A model generated the notes under the pieces. That model saw only the letters and a program-made list of their open reading frames with translations. It searched no databases and was not told the origin of the DNA. This document shows positions 1 to 7,003 of a stretch of DNA of 27,754 nt, in pieces. Origin of the DNA: an uncultured Eubacterium sp. (lineage in GTDB: Bacteria > Bacillota > Clostridia > Lachnospirales > Lachnospiraceae); contig CAJUIL010000040.1 in NCBI GenBank assembly GCA_910586225.1, positions 1-27,754 of the forward strand. Direction: 5' to 3'. Position numbers and translations under genes: made by a program. Numbering within the stretch: position 1 is the stretch's first letter; the number at the start of each line of letters is the position of its first letter.

Positions 1-1970
1 CCTATAAAAAGGAAATGCCGATCAACTGGTGTACAAGCTGCAAGGTTGGCCTTGCGAACGAAGAGGTCGTAAACGGTGTTTGCGAGCGCTGCGGTTCCCC
101 GGTCGTACGCAAGGTCAAGAGCGAGTGGATGCTTAAGATCACGGATTACGCAGAAAAGCTGATCGAAGGCTTAAACGATGTGGACTATATTGAACGGGTC
201 AAGACACAGCAGAGAAACTGGATCGGAAAATCAAAGGGCGCCGAGGTGGATTTTTCAATTAAAAATAAGGAAGAAAAGCTGCGTATTTATACGACGCGTT
301 CCGATACGCTCTTTGGCGTTACTTATATGGTCGTATCGCCGGAGCACCCGATTCTGGAAAAATATAAAGACGATTTAAAAAACTTAGACGAGATCGAAGC
401 TTATCGCGAGCAGGCGGCGCACAAATCTGATTTTGAACGCGCAGAGCTGGCAAAGGAAAAGACAGGCGTGTGCATAGACGGGCTGACAGCGGTCAATCCG
501 GTAAATGGAAAGGAAATCCCGATCTGGATTTCGGATTATGTACTGATGTCCTATGGTACAGGCGCGATCATGGCAGTTCCGGCGCATGACCAAAGAGACT
601 GGGAGTTTGCGAAAAAATTTGGCCTGCCGATGCTGCAGGTTGTTTCGAAAAACGGCAAAGAGGCCGACATCTCCAAAGAAGCGTTTACAGACGTGGCAAC
701 TGGAGTGATTGTTAATTCGGATTTTATCAACGGGCTGGATGTAACGGAAGCGCAAAAAAAGATGATCGCGTTTCTGGAAGAGAAAAAGATCGGCACGGCA
801 AAAGTAAATTATAAATTAAGAGACTGGGTATTTTCACGTCAGCGTTACTGGGGCGAGCCGATTCCGATTATACACTGTGACAAATGCGGTCCGGTGCCGC
901 TTGATGAAAGCGAGCTGCCGCTAGAACTGCCGGAGGTCGACAGCTATATGCCGACTGACAACGGCGAATCCCCGTTAGCAGCAATGACAGATTGGGTGAA
1001 CACGACTTGTCCGTGCTGCGGCGGTCCGGCAAAGCGCGAGACAGATACGATGCCCCAGTGGGCAGGCTCTTCTTGGTATTTCCTGCGGTATACCGATCCG
1101 AACAATCAGGAAGCGCTGGCGAGCAAGGAAGCACTTGATTACTGGATGCCGGTTGACTGGTACAACGGAGGAATGGAGCATACGACGCTGCATTTATTAT
1201 ATTCCAGATTTTGGCACAAATTTTTATACGATCAAAAGCAGGTGCCTTGTCCGGAGCCATACCAGAAGCGTACCTCTCATGGCATGATCTTAGGTGAAAA
1301 CGGCGAAAAGATGTCCAAATCCAGAGGCAATGTCGTAAATCCGGACGATATCGTAAGGGAGTACGGCGCGGATACGCTGCGTACGTATGAAATGTTTATC
1401 GGTGCGTTTGAGTTAGCGGCTTCCTGGTCTGAGGACGGGGTAAAGGGCTGCCGCAGATTCTTAGAGCGCGTATGGAAGCTGCAGGATATGGTATCGGCAG
1501 AAAACGGCTATTCCAAAGAGCTTGAAACGAAAATGCACCAGGCGATCAAAAAAGTCAGCAGCGATTTTGAAAGTCTGAAATATAATACCGCGATTGCGGC
1601 AATGATGGCGCTTATCAACGAGTTTTATAAAAAGAACAGCCTGACAAGTGATGAATACAAAACGCTGCTTGTCCTGCTCAACCCTGTCGCACCGCATATG
1701 ACGGAAGAGCTTTGGGAAGTGATGGGCTTTGGCGGACATATTTACCAGCAGACATGGCCGTCTTATGACGAAGCAAAGACAGTGGAAGCAACGGTGGAGA
1801 TCGCCGTCCAGATCAACGGGAAGGTAAAGGCTACGATCTCGATTGACAAGGACGCTGCAAAGGAAGCGGCGATCGCGCTGGCAAAGGAAGCGGTAGCGGA
1901 CAAGCTGACCGGAACGCTCGTAAAAGAGATCTACGTGCCAGGAAGAATCGTCAACCTTGTGCAAAAATAA
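1..1970 (+). CDS. leuS: Leucyl-tRNA synthetase, 5'-truncated by the window edge
   Basis: Charges tRNA-Leu with leucine in the cytoplasm (class I aminoacyl-tRNA synthetase with an editing domain). The frame is already open at the left edge: the first full codon is at 3 and reads YKKEMPINWC, so the ATG at 15 is internal. About 655 residues are visible, against roughly 800 for the family, so the N-terminal Rossmann half with the HIGH motif is missing. Visible parts, numbered from the Met at 15: a zinc-type CTSC...CERC pair (Cys6, 9, 23, 26); the editing domain with TTRSDTLFG and the YGTGAIMAVPAHDQRD segment; a second Cys cluster (CDKC, CPCC); the catalytic-core segment AGSSWYFLRY; the KMSKS loop at bases 1308-1322; and the C-terminal anticodon-binding and tail regions, ending IVNLVQK. 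The family assignment is certain from these motifs. Confidence 0.98.
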   Translation, partial: YKKEMPINWCTSCKVGLANEEVVNGVCERCGSPVVRKVKSEWMLKITDYAEKLIEGLNDVDYIERVKTQQRNWIGKSKGAEVDFSIKNKEEKLRIYTTRSDTLFGVTYMVVSPEHPILEKYKDDLKNLDEIEAYREQAAHKSDFERAELAKEKTGVCIDGLTAVNPVNGKEIPIWISDYVLMSYGTGAIMAVPAHDQRDWEFAKKFGLPMLQVVSKNGKEADISKEAFTDVATGVIVNSDFINGLDVTEAQKKMIAFLEEKKIGTAKVNYKLRDWVFSRQRYWGEPIPIIHCDKCGPVPLDESELPLELPEVDSYMPTDNGESPLAAMTDWVNTTCPCCGGPAKRETDTMPQWAGSSWYFLRYTDPNNQEALASKEALDYWMPVDWYNGGMEHTTLHLLYSRFWHKFLYDQKQVPCPEPYQKRTSHGMILGENGEKMSKSRGNVVNPDDIVREYGADTLRTYEMFIGAFELAASWSEDGVKGCRRFLERVWKLQDMVSAENGYSKELETKMHQAIKKVSSDFESLKYNTAIAAMMALINEFYKKNSLTSDEYKTLLVLLNPVAPHMTEELWEVMGFGGHIYQQTWPSYDEAKTVEATVEIAVQINGKVKATISIDKDAAKEAAIALAKEAVADKLTGTLVKEIYVPGRIVNLVQK

Positions 1971-2010
1971 AGCAGACGCTTTAAATAAAAGGAAAGGAAA
2001 AACTACTAAA

Positions 2011-2046
2011 ATGAAATTACAAAACTGCATAAAGATGCTTTGTTAA
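2011..2046 (+). CDS. Possible 11-residue leader peptide
   Basis: A purine-rich AAAGGAAAGG stretch precedes ATG at 2011, and the frame reads MKLQNCIKMLC then TAA. The stop lies three bases before a rho-independent terminator hairpin, and the LRR gene begins 15 bases after that. This leader-peptide/terminator arrangement resembles attenuation control. The ribosome-binding spacing is loose (about 10 bases) and no codon run points to a particular amino acid. It may be chance. Confidence 0.25.
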   Translation: MKLQNCIKMLC

Positions 2047-2048
2047 GG

Positions 2049-2073
2049 CATATACGCATTTGTATATGTTTTT
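2049..2073 (+). terminator. Rho-independent terminator after leuS
   Basis: CATATAC (2049-2055) pairs with GTATATG (2062-2068) around a 6-base loop and is followed by five T. It ends only 15 bases before the ATG of the LRR gene. It therefore either ends leuS transcription or works as an attenuator for the next gene. Confidence 0.65.
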
Positions 2074-2088
2074 AGTAGCAGGTAAGCT

Positions 2089-3906
2089 ATGAAATTCATA
2101 GGCGAAAAAAACAGACAAATGGAACGAACAGCCAGACGGATCCAGAAATCAGCCGCGGTTCTGCTTGCAGCTTTTCTCATCGGCTCTGCGGCGCGGCCGT
2201 ATCCGGTGAAAACCGCAGCGGCTATACACACGTCCGCGGTTATTCTGGACCAGACTTCATATACGCTGCAAAAGGGAAAAAAGCTGAAGCTTTTGGCGGA
2301 GGTTACAGACGACAGCCTGCAGGGACAGACCATCGTCTGGACAAGCAGCAAAAAGGAGATCGTCTCTGTGAACCAAAGCGGTCTGATCCATGGGAAAAAA
2401 GAAGGAAGCGCGCTGGTCACAGCATCCATCGAAACCGCTGAAGGTACGACAGCGACCGCGTCGTGTACAGTTACGGTTGTAAAAAAGGCTGGACAGAAGA
2501 AAAATGCGCAGGATGTGTCCGCGCTAAAGGAGGTCCTGCAGTCACAGACGGATGCGTCCATCAGCAGGGATCCAGACGATGCCAGCCAGTATACTTGGAC
2601 AAATACAGGAAAGGAGCTGCGGCTGACCCGGATCGTATGGCCGGATAAGGGACTAAAAGGGGAGCTTTCCCTGTCTGGATTTTCCGCTCTTACGTATGCG
2701 GACTGCAGCGGAGGAAGCCTGACGGGGCTGGACATTACGAAAAATGCAGCGTTAACCTATCTGGACTGCTCTGATCAGAAGCTAACGGTGCTGGATACAA
2801 GCGGGAGTACAGCGCTTACAGCCTTAGACTGCAGCAAAAACAGCCTGACAGGGCTTGATCTTGCAAAAAATAAGGAGCTGACTGCTTTAAGCTGCGACCA
2901 GAACAGGCTGGCAGCGCTGGATCTGAAAAAGAACCTGGCGTTAACCGAGCTTAGCTGCGGAGCAAACCAGCTGACGAGCCTTAGTATCAGCGGCAATCCA
3001 AAGCTGACAAGGCTTTCCTGTCCGTCAAATGAGATGACGTCTCTTACGATCGGCGAGGCGAAAAAGCTGGCGTACGTGGACTGCTCGTATAACCATCTGA
3101 CGAAGCTGGAAACGTCAAAAAACGCGGCACTAGTCTATATGAACTGTTCCTTTAACAAATTAAAAAGCCTCGGTCTTGGCGGCACGAAAATGCTGCAGGA
3201 GGTTTACTGCAGCTCCAACAGTATTTCCAGCCTGAACCTGAAAAAGGCACAGACGTTGACCAAGCTGGTCTGTAATGACAACCGTCTGACAGCACTGGAT
3301 ACGCAGAGGCTTCCGGCTCTGGAGGTCCTGCATTGCACGAGCAACCGTCTGACCAAGCTGGATCTGAAAAAAAATCCGGCGCTGAAAAGCCTGCATTGCA
3401 ATGCAAACGATCTGGCAGATCTAAACCTTGACGCAAATGCGGCGCTTACGGATCTAAAATGCGGCGCGAATAAGCTGACGGCGTTGGATGTGAGCAGCAA
3501 TCTTTCTCTGGAGAGGCTAAGGTGTGAAAAAAACCGTCTGAGTGAGCTGACCGTCAATACGAACGCGGCGCTCAAGGTGCTGACCTGTACACAGAATCGT
3601 CTGACAGAGCTGAACGTACAGTCAGTTCCGCAGCTGGAGGCTTTGGAATGCTCCTTCAACGAGCTGAAAGGACTGGATGTGAGCGCGAATCCAAGGCTGC
3701 GGCGTCTTGGATGCCGTTCGAATGAGCTGGCACAGCTGGATGTGAGTGCAAACGCGGCTCTGGAAACACTGTCCTGCCAAGAAAACAAGCTGACGGCGCT
3801 GGATGTAAGTGCAAATACAGCGTTGTACATTTTGTATCGGGACAAAAGCGTGCAGGTGACAGGTTTTGGAGAACAGCCGGAGGAAGCGGAACCAGACGAT
3901 TTATAA
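2089..3906 (+). CDS. Secreted Ig-like and leucine-rich-repeat protein with a cysteine ladder
   Basis: A 605-residue protein, probably exported. Residues 1-45 look like a signal peptide with a long basic n-region (hydrophobic core AAVLLAAFLIG at 22-32). Residues 50-131 resemble a bacterial Ig-like (BIG2) domain, with WTSSKKEIVSVNQSGLI and a final TCTVTV-like strand (ASCTVTV). Residues 137-199 resemble the N-cap of bacterial LRR proteins (DVSALKEVLQ; YTWTNTGKELRLTRI). Residues 200-577 (bases 2686-3819) are 18 uninterrupted 21-residue repeats of the type ALTxLxCxxNxLTxLDLxKNP, with Cys at position 7 in every one. A degenerate 19th unit lacking the Cys closes the array. There is no LPXTG motif and no C-terminal membrane segment, so it may be released or held by the Ig-like part. 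The start at 2089 has a weak AGG upstream; Met11 (2119) is an alternative. Ligand and role are unknown; adhesion or protein binding is inference from the fold. Confidence 0.85.
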   Translation: MKFIGEKNRQMERTARRIQKSAAVLLAAFLIGSAARPYPVKTAAAIHTSAVILDQTSYTLQKGKKLKLLAEVTDDSLQGQTIVWTSSKKEIVSVNQSGLIHGKKEGSALVTASIETAEGTTATASCTVTVVKKAGQKKNAQDVSALKEVLQSQTDASISRDPDDASQYTWTNTGKELRLTRIVWPDKGLKGELSLSGFSALTYADCSGGSLTGLDITKNAALTYLDCSDQKLTVLDTSGSTALTALDCSKNSLTGLDLAKNKELTALSCDQNRLAALDLKKNLALTELSCGANQLTSLSISGNPKLTRLSCPSNEMTSLTIGEAKKLAYVDCSYNHLTKLETSKNAALVYMNCSFNKLKSLGLGGTKMLQEVYCSSNSISSLNLKKAQTLTKLVCNDNRLTALDTQRLPALEVLHCTSNRLTKLDLKKNPALKSLHCNANDLADLNLDANAALTDLKCGANKLTALDVSSNLSLERLRCEKNRLSELTVNTNAALKVLTCTQNRLTELNVQSVPQLEALECSFNELKGLDVSANPRLRRLGCRSNELAQLDVSANAALETLSCQENKLTALDVSANTALYILYRDKSVQVTGFGEQPEEAEPDDL

Positions 3907-3950
3907 TATACAGAAGGAAAACCGAATAGAAAACGCAGGGAATTGACCAA

Positions 3951-3989
3951 AAAGCACGGCAGCCAAAAAGCTTCTGTGCTTTCTTTCTG
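3951..3989 (+). terminator. Probable terminator after the LRR gene
   Basis: AAAGCAC (3951-3957) pairs with GTGCTTT (3976-3982). The loop contains a further short AGC/GCT pairing, and a T-rich TTCTTTCT run overlaps and follows. It lies 45 bases after the LRR stop codon. Confidence 0.5.
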
Positions 3990-4064
3990 TAGGATTTATC
4001 TTGTCTGATTCGTAAAACAGGGCTAAGTTTGTGAAAAATTGTTTTGATTAACGGTGGAATGCGC

Positions 4065-4092
4065 TTGCAATTTTGGTATTTTGTGCTAAACT
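4065..4092 (+). promoter_or_regulatory. Predicted sigma-A promoter upstream of the hemerythrin gene
   Basis: TTGCAA (4065-4070), a 16-base spacer, then TAAACT (4087-4092) preceded by TG at 4084-4085 (extended -10). It lies about 500 bases before the hemerythrin start, which would give a very long structured leader. The match is moderate. Confidence 0.45.
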
Positions 4093-4099
4093 GTACGTA

Positions 4100-4500
4100 T
4101 ACAAGTTCTATTTTAACAATAATTTTTGTCTATGCGTACTTCGCAATCCTTACTTTTCAGTTCTAGTATACTGACTTGCCAGTACACTAGGAATTCTGAG
4201 ATGAAAAGAAGATGAAAAGCAGTCGGAAGCCATACGGTTTTCCAGCTGCAGAGTGCAGGAAGGTGTGACACGCGGCCGCCGGTTCAGGCAGTCCGCTTTG
4301 AACCGTGTTCCTGCAGCTAACCATGAGAAGGATAGGTTCCATACGTTACAAGTATCATTGATACAAAAATCAGATATTTCTGCTTTTTGGCAGGACGCAG
4401 TATGTTAGGCAGTCTGAACTGCTGCGCGGGTTATGAGGGCAGATATGACAAGCCGGCTTGTTTGCATGGGGGCGTACATACGGCTGTCTGCGTTTTGGGG
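4100..4500 (+). ncRNA. Candidate structured leader RNA or independent ncRNA
   Basis: This is most of a 650-base gap without a plausible gene. Successive stems can be read directly. Stem a: CTAGTATACTG/CAGTACACTAG (4163-4190, one mismatch). Stem b: GGAAGCC/GGTTTTCC (4225-4242, one bulge). Stem c: GCAGGAA/TTCCTGC (4255-4261 with 4308-4314), enclosing CGGTTCA/TGAACCG (4280-4286 with 4299-4305). Stem d: GTATC/GATAC (4352-4364). Last is a branched element closed by ACGCAG/CTGCGT (4395-4400 with 4488-4493) and TATGT/ACATA (4401-4405 with 4476-4480), holding two hairpins: GGCAGT-CTGA-ACTGCT (4408-4423) and ACAAG-CCGG-CTTGT (4448-4461). I could not match it to a known riboswitch. Boundaries are approximate. 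It lies between a predicted promoter and the hemerythrin gene, so a cis-regulatory role is inferred. Confidence 0.4.
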
Positions 4501-4562
4501 ATGCCAATCTTGTTTTGTAGTGGAACAAAAATCGGGGAATTAAAATTAAAGGAGGAATTACA

Positions 4563-4631
4563 GTGATCAGGCTGCACTGTGGCAAAGGAGGACATCATGG
4601 GAAATCAATTCATATGGCAGGATCGGTTTAA
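4563..4631 (+). CDS. Possible 22-residue upstream ORF overlapping the hemerythrin start
   Basis: A consensus AAAGGAGG (4548-4555) stands 7 bases before GTG at 4563. The frame runs VIRLHCGKGGHHGKSIHMAG and on to TAA at 4629-4631. It overlaps the first 35 bases of the hemerythrin gene in another frame and contains that gene's own Shine-Dalgarno. The arrangement would allow translational coupling or competition. The peptide resembles nothing I know. The evidence is the ribosome-binding site and start only. Confidence 0.35.
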   Translation: MIRLHCGKGGHHGKSIHMAGSV

Positions 4632-5946
4632 CATAGGCGTAGATGTGATAGACAGGGAGCATAAGAAGCTTTTTAGCATTATGAACCGTCTGTTCATATT
4701 CAGCGAACAGGAGGATAAAATTCAGTGGGTCTGCGAAGAGGGGCTTAAATATTTCAAGGACCATGCAATGAAGCATTTTGCAGAGGAAGAGGTCTATATG
4801 GCTTCTATTTCTTATATGGGATATGAGTCGCACAGGCGTGTACATGACAATTTCCGCAAGAATACGCTTCCGGCGCTAGAGCTGGAGCTGACCAGGTCTA
4901 ATTTTTCCAAGGATGCGGTCAGCCATTTTTTAAGTGTCTGTGCAGGATGGCTGATCGGCCATACGCTGACAGAGGACCGTGCGATTACCGGACAAGAAAT
5001 GAGCAAGTGGGGGAATTTACTGCCGGAGGAAGAGGAGCTGGCTGTCAAGCAGCTGATCATGCATTTAGTGAAAGATATGTTCCAGCTGGATACGCGTTTG
5101 ATCAGTGACCGATACAGTGGTGAAAAGTTTGGAAAGGGCATTTACTGCAGATTCATTTATGCCAATGCAAAAGGCGAGAAATGGGAAGTCTTTATGATAT
5201 TTGAAGAACAGCTTCTCGTGGAAACGGTTGGCAAAATGATGGGACATCAGTCGGATAAGCTGAATGTCGTACTTGTAAATGCGTCCAGATATGCGATACG
5301 GCAGTTTGTAGAGAGTGTACTGGAGCATTTGCCTGCGGCGGCGGGATTTGAGCTTAAGGATGAAAACCTGCTGTCCTATGAACAGTTCCAGAAAGTATTT
5401 TCAAAGCCTCAGTGCAGTCTGCTGTTTAGCACGCCAGCCGGATACTTTGCGTATTGCGCAATGCCGCCGCATACGTTAAAGCAGGCAGGAGCGTCGTCTA
5501 TCGTGACGGAAAACGCAGTTACAGAGGTGCGTAATTATCTGAAAAACAATGAAGAGCAGAATGCGCCGACAAATAAGAAAAAAATATTAGTGATCGATGA
5601 TTCGGATACGGTCCGTCTGGCTATGCAGCAGCTTTTAGGAGAGGATTATGAAGTTTCGACTGCAAATTCAGGAATGGCTGGTATCCGCTGCATGACGCTG
5701 AATCGTCCGGACCTTGTGCTGCTGGATTATGAAATGCCGGTATGCGATGGGCTGCAGGTGCTTGAAATGATACGTTCAGAGGAGGATTTTGCGAAAATCC
5801 CGGTCTTTTTCCTTACAGGCAAGGTAGATAAGGAAAGTATTACAAAAGTGATGCCGCTGCATCCAGAAGGCTACTTGATCAAAAGCCAGCAGCCGGCGGA
5901 TATCAAAAAGAATATTGACGGATACTTCAGAAAAAAAGCAGGCTAA
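4597..5946 (+). CDS. Bacteriohemerythrin / CheX-like / response-regulator receiver fusion
   Basis: A 449-residue soluble protein. Residues 1-138 are a bacteriohemerythrin with all seven expected di-iron ligands at family spacing (His22, His60, Glu64, His79, His83, His122, Asp127), so O2 or iron binding is likely. Residues 145-315 look like a CheX-type phosphatase-related domain; this call is tentative because only fold-level features are visible. Residues 328-446 are a receiver domain with Asp334/Asp335, phospho-acceptor Asp377 (LVLLDYEMP), Thr407 and Lys429. There is no output DNA-binding domain or kinase, so it probably signals through protein contacts or acts as a phosphate sink. I chose ATG 4597 because AAAGGAGG (4584-4591) lies 5 bases upstream and the protein then starts like other bacteriohemerythrins; a GTG at 4579 is also in frame. 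No chemotaxis gene is adjacent. A 500-base structured region lies upstream. Confidence 0.88.
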   Translation: MGNQFIWQDRFNIGVDVIDREHKKLFSIMNRLFIFSEQEDKIQWVCEEGLKYFKDHAMKHFAEEEVYMASISYMGYESHRRVHDNFRKNTLPALELELTRSNFSKDAVSHFLSVCAGWLIGHTLTEDRAITGQEMSKWGNLLPEEEELAVKQLIMHLVKDMFQLDTRLISDRYSGEKFGKGIYCRFIYANAKGEKWEVFMIFEEQLLVETVGKMMGHQSDKLNVVLVNASRYAIRQFVESVLEHLPAAAGFELKDENLLSYEQFQKVFSKPQCSLLFSTPAGYFAYCAMPPHTLKQAGASSIVTENAVTEVRNYLKNNEEQNAPTNKKKILVIDDSDTVRLAMQQLLGEDYEVSTANSGMAGIRCMTLNRPDLVLLDYEMPVCDGLQVLEMIRSEEDFAKIPVFFLTGKVDKESITKVMPLHPEGYLIKSQQPADIKKNIDGYFRKKAG

Positions 5947-5955
5947 ACCGCCTGC
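5931..5955 (-). terminator. Rho-independent terminator for the minus-strand genes
   Basis: Read on the minus strand, GCAGGC, a 6-base loop and GCCTGC (5955-5938) are followed by seven T (complement of 5937-5931). It overlaps the stop codon of the plus-strand hemerythrin fusion gene. It would end transcription of the small genes at 6855-6129. Confidence 0.7.
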
Positions 5956-6053
5956 CGTTCCTGCACAGTAAATGCGTGAAAGCAAAACTTTTCAAAGCTC
6001 CGCGGATCTGCCAGTGGACGATGGCAGCTATACGAAGCTGAACTAAAGCATGG

Positions 6054-6085
6054 CAGCCTGCGGTGGGAGTTCCCGCCGCAGGCTG
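6054..6085. repeat. Strong 14-bp hairpin between convergent genes
   Basis: CAGCCTGCGG (6054-6063) pairs with CCGCAGGCTG (6076-6085). The stem continues through one U-G pair and GGG/CCC to a 4-base loop. No T-run follows on either strand, so it is not a canonical terminator. It may stabilise the 3' end of the hemerythrin mRNA or assist termination. Confidence 0.5.
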
Positions 6086-6128
6086 GTGCCGTTGTATCTG
6101 TCGAAATGTCAAGCTGTATGCAGGATGC

Positions 6129-6422
6129 TTACGGCTTGCCCTTTTTGCCGTTCATACGCTTCATCATCTGGATCATACCCTGTGCTTTTTTGCTTTCTTC
6201 AGGCGGCAGGTTTTTTAACAGGATTTCCAACATCATATCCCGTTCGGATTCATTGAACGAAATGCCCTGCTTTTGTGCGTTGCTGGACGCAGCCATCAGA
6301 GCGGCCATCATGTCTTTTGCGTTTCCGCCGGACTGCCTTGCGGACATGGCTTTTAAAAACGCCAGCTTTTCCGGCGATATCCCATTTGTGTTCTGTGCGG
6401 TGAATACATCGTCAAAATTCAT
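6129..6422 (-). CDS. Small helical protein of unknown function (97 aa)
   Basis: I do not recognise a named family. The start is Met at 6422, because GGAGG lies 5 bases before it; an in-frame ATG at 6434 overlaps that ribosome-binding site and is less likely. The protein is Met-, Lys- and Ala-rich and predicted to be all helical, with no signal peptide, membrane segment or Cys. The C-terminal half reads ERDMMLEILLKNLPPEESKK and then a basic Met-rich helix ending KRMNGKKGKP. It follows the 6855-6526 gene on the same strand, 103 bases apart, and the two share a similar layout (an LKxA... helix near the start, then an acidic linker, then a Met-rich helix). They are probably one transcript ending at the 5955-5931 terminator. 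Function unknown. Confidence 0.7.
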   Translation of the reverse strand: MNFDDVFTAQNTNGISPEKLAFLKAMSARQSGGNAKDMMAALMAASSNAQKQGISFNESERDMMLEILLKNLPPEESKKAQGMIQMMKRMNGKKGKP

Positions 6423-6525
6423 AGAGTCCTCCATTTAAAAGTAATGATACCTTTGTACCTGTTACCAGCATATGAAGAAAATGCAGAAAGGTTCCGGCAG
6501 ACAGAGCCTTGTATCATACGAAGCA

Positions 6526-6855
6526 TCAGGAAAACATCGTCTCATAGGTCGAAAACATTGAGAAAATATTCAGGATCATATCAATATTTTCCTGCTCTTT
6601 TTCGCTGCAGAACTGGCGGATATCACCGAGCATATGCAGCGTATTTTCCATTGGGTTATCCGTGGAGCAGATGGACAAGGAGGTATCGTCGCTGTCGATC
6701 AGGTCGATCGATTTTTTCAGCTCCATCGCTTTGATCAGCATCAGGATTTCCTTCTGGCGGGAGCCGCGCATATAGGGCAGCGCGGTTTTTAAAATCTGCA
6801 GATCCTTGCTCTGCGTCTTTTCATCAAAGGCGGTTGGTATGTAATTGTTGTCCAT
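6526..6855 (-). CDS. Small helical protein of unknown function (109 aa)
   Basis: The start is Met at 6855 (MDNNYIPTAFDEKTQSKDLQ), preceded on the minus strand by AAAGGAA at suitable spacing. The frame stays open further upstream, but that extension lacks a ribosome-binding site. The protein is helical, with the segment LKTALPYMRGSRQKEILMLI at about residues 21-40. An acidic, Ser/Asp-rich linker follows (IDLIDSDDTSLSI), then a second helical part ending IFSMFSTYETMFS. It has no signal peptide or transmembrane segment and only two Cys. It is the first of two small minus-strand genes. The general plan resembles its downstream neighbour, suggesting distant paralogy, which I cannot prove by eye. 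Function unknown. Confidence 0.7.
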   Translation of the reverse strand: MDNNYIPTAFDEKTQSKDLQILKTALPYMRGSRQKEILMLIKAMELKKSIDLIDSDDTSLSICSTDNPMENTLHMLGDIRQFCSEKEQENIDMILNIFSMFSTYETMFS

Positions 6856-6899
6856 AAAAATTCCTTTTTTATTTAATGTATGAGCGGCAGGGCGCAGAT

Positions 6900-6930
6900 A
6901 TGACACAAATTTTTGGTATTTTCGTATAAT
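6900..6930 (+). promoter_or_regulatory. Predicted promoter for the 59-aa small gene
   Basis: A perfect TATAAT at 6925-6930 follows ATGACA (6900-6905) with a long 19-base spacer. It sits 74 bases before the small ORF at 7004, in the divergent region between that ORF and the minus-strand gene at 6855. The -10 is excellent; the -35 spacing is not. Confidence 0.45.
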
Positions 6931-7003
6931 AAATGAGGAGGTTTTCCAAAGCACAGCATATGGATTTGATTAAAAATAATTTAGAATAGAAAATGGGATC
7001 ATT

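Noticed and set aside
2043..2735. Minus-strand open frame of 230 codons over the LRR gene's 5' part
   Set aside because: Antisense to the signal-peptide and Ig-like coding region; low-complexity translation and no start signals.
3204..3950. Long minus-strand open frame (248 codons) opposite the LRR gene
   Set aside because: It is a mirror of the repeat codons, Ser/Phe/Arg-rich with the same 21-residue period, and has no ribosome-binding site or recognisable domain. The plus-strand gene has clear domains.
4038..4053. Possible Rex operator (TTGTT...TTAAC) upstream of the hemerythrin promoter
   Set aside because: Only the left half-site matches the TTGTTAANNNNTTAACAA consensus; the right half ends AACGG. 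Too weak to report as a feature.
4200..4340. c-di-GMP, cobalamin, TPP, FMN or ydaO-type riboswitch
   Set aside because: I compared the remembered core motifs of these classes with the leader; none of the conserved cores is present.
4370..4585. Minus-strand frame of 71 codons in the gap before the hemerythrin gene
   Set aside because: It covers the branched-stem RNA region and overlaps the sensor's ribosome-binding sites. No Shine-Dalgarno and no recognisable protein features.
6441..6465. Third, decayed copy of the 29-base palindrome
   Set aside because: It shares ACCTGTTACC with copy 1 and starts GTAA, but the centre does not align and the stem is only 4 bp.
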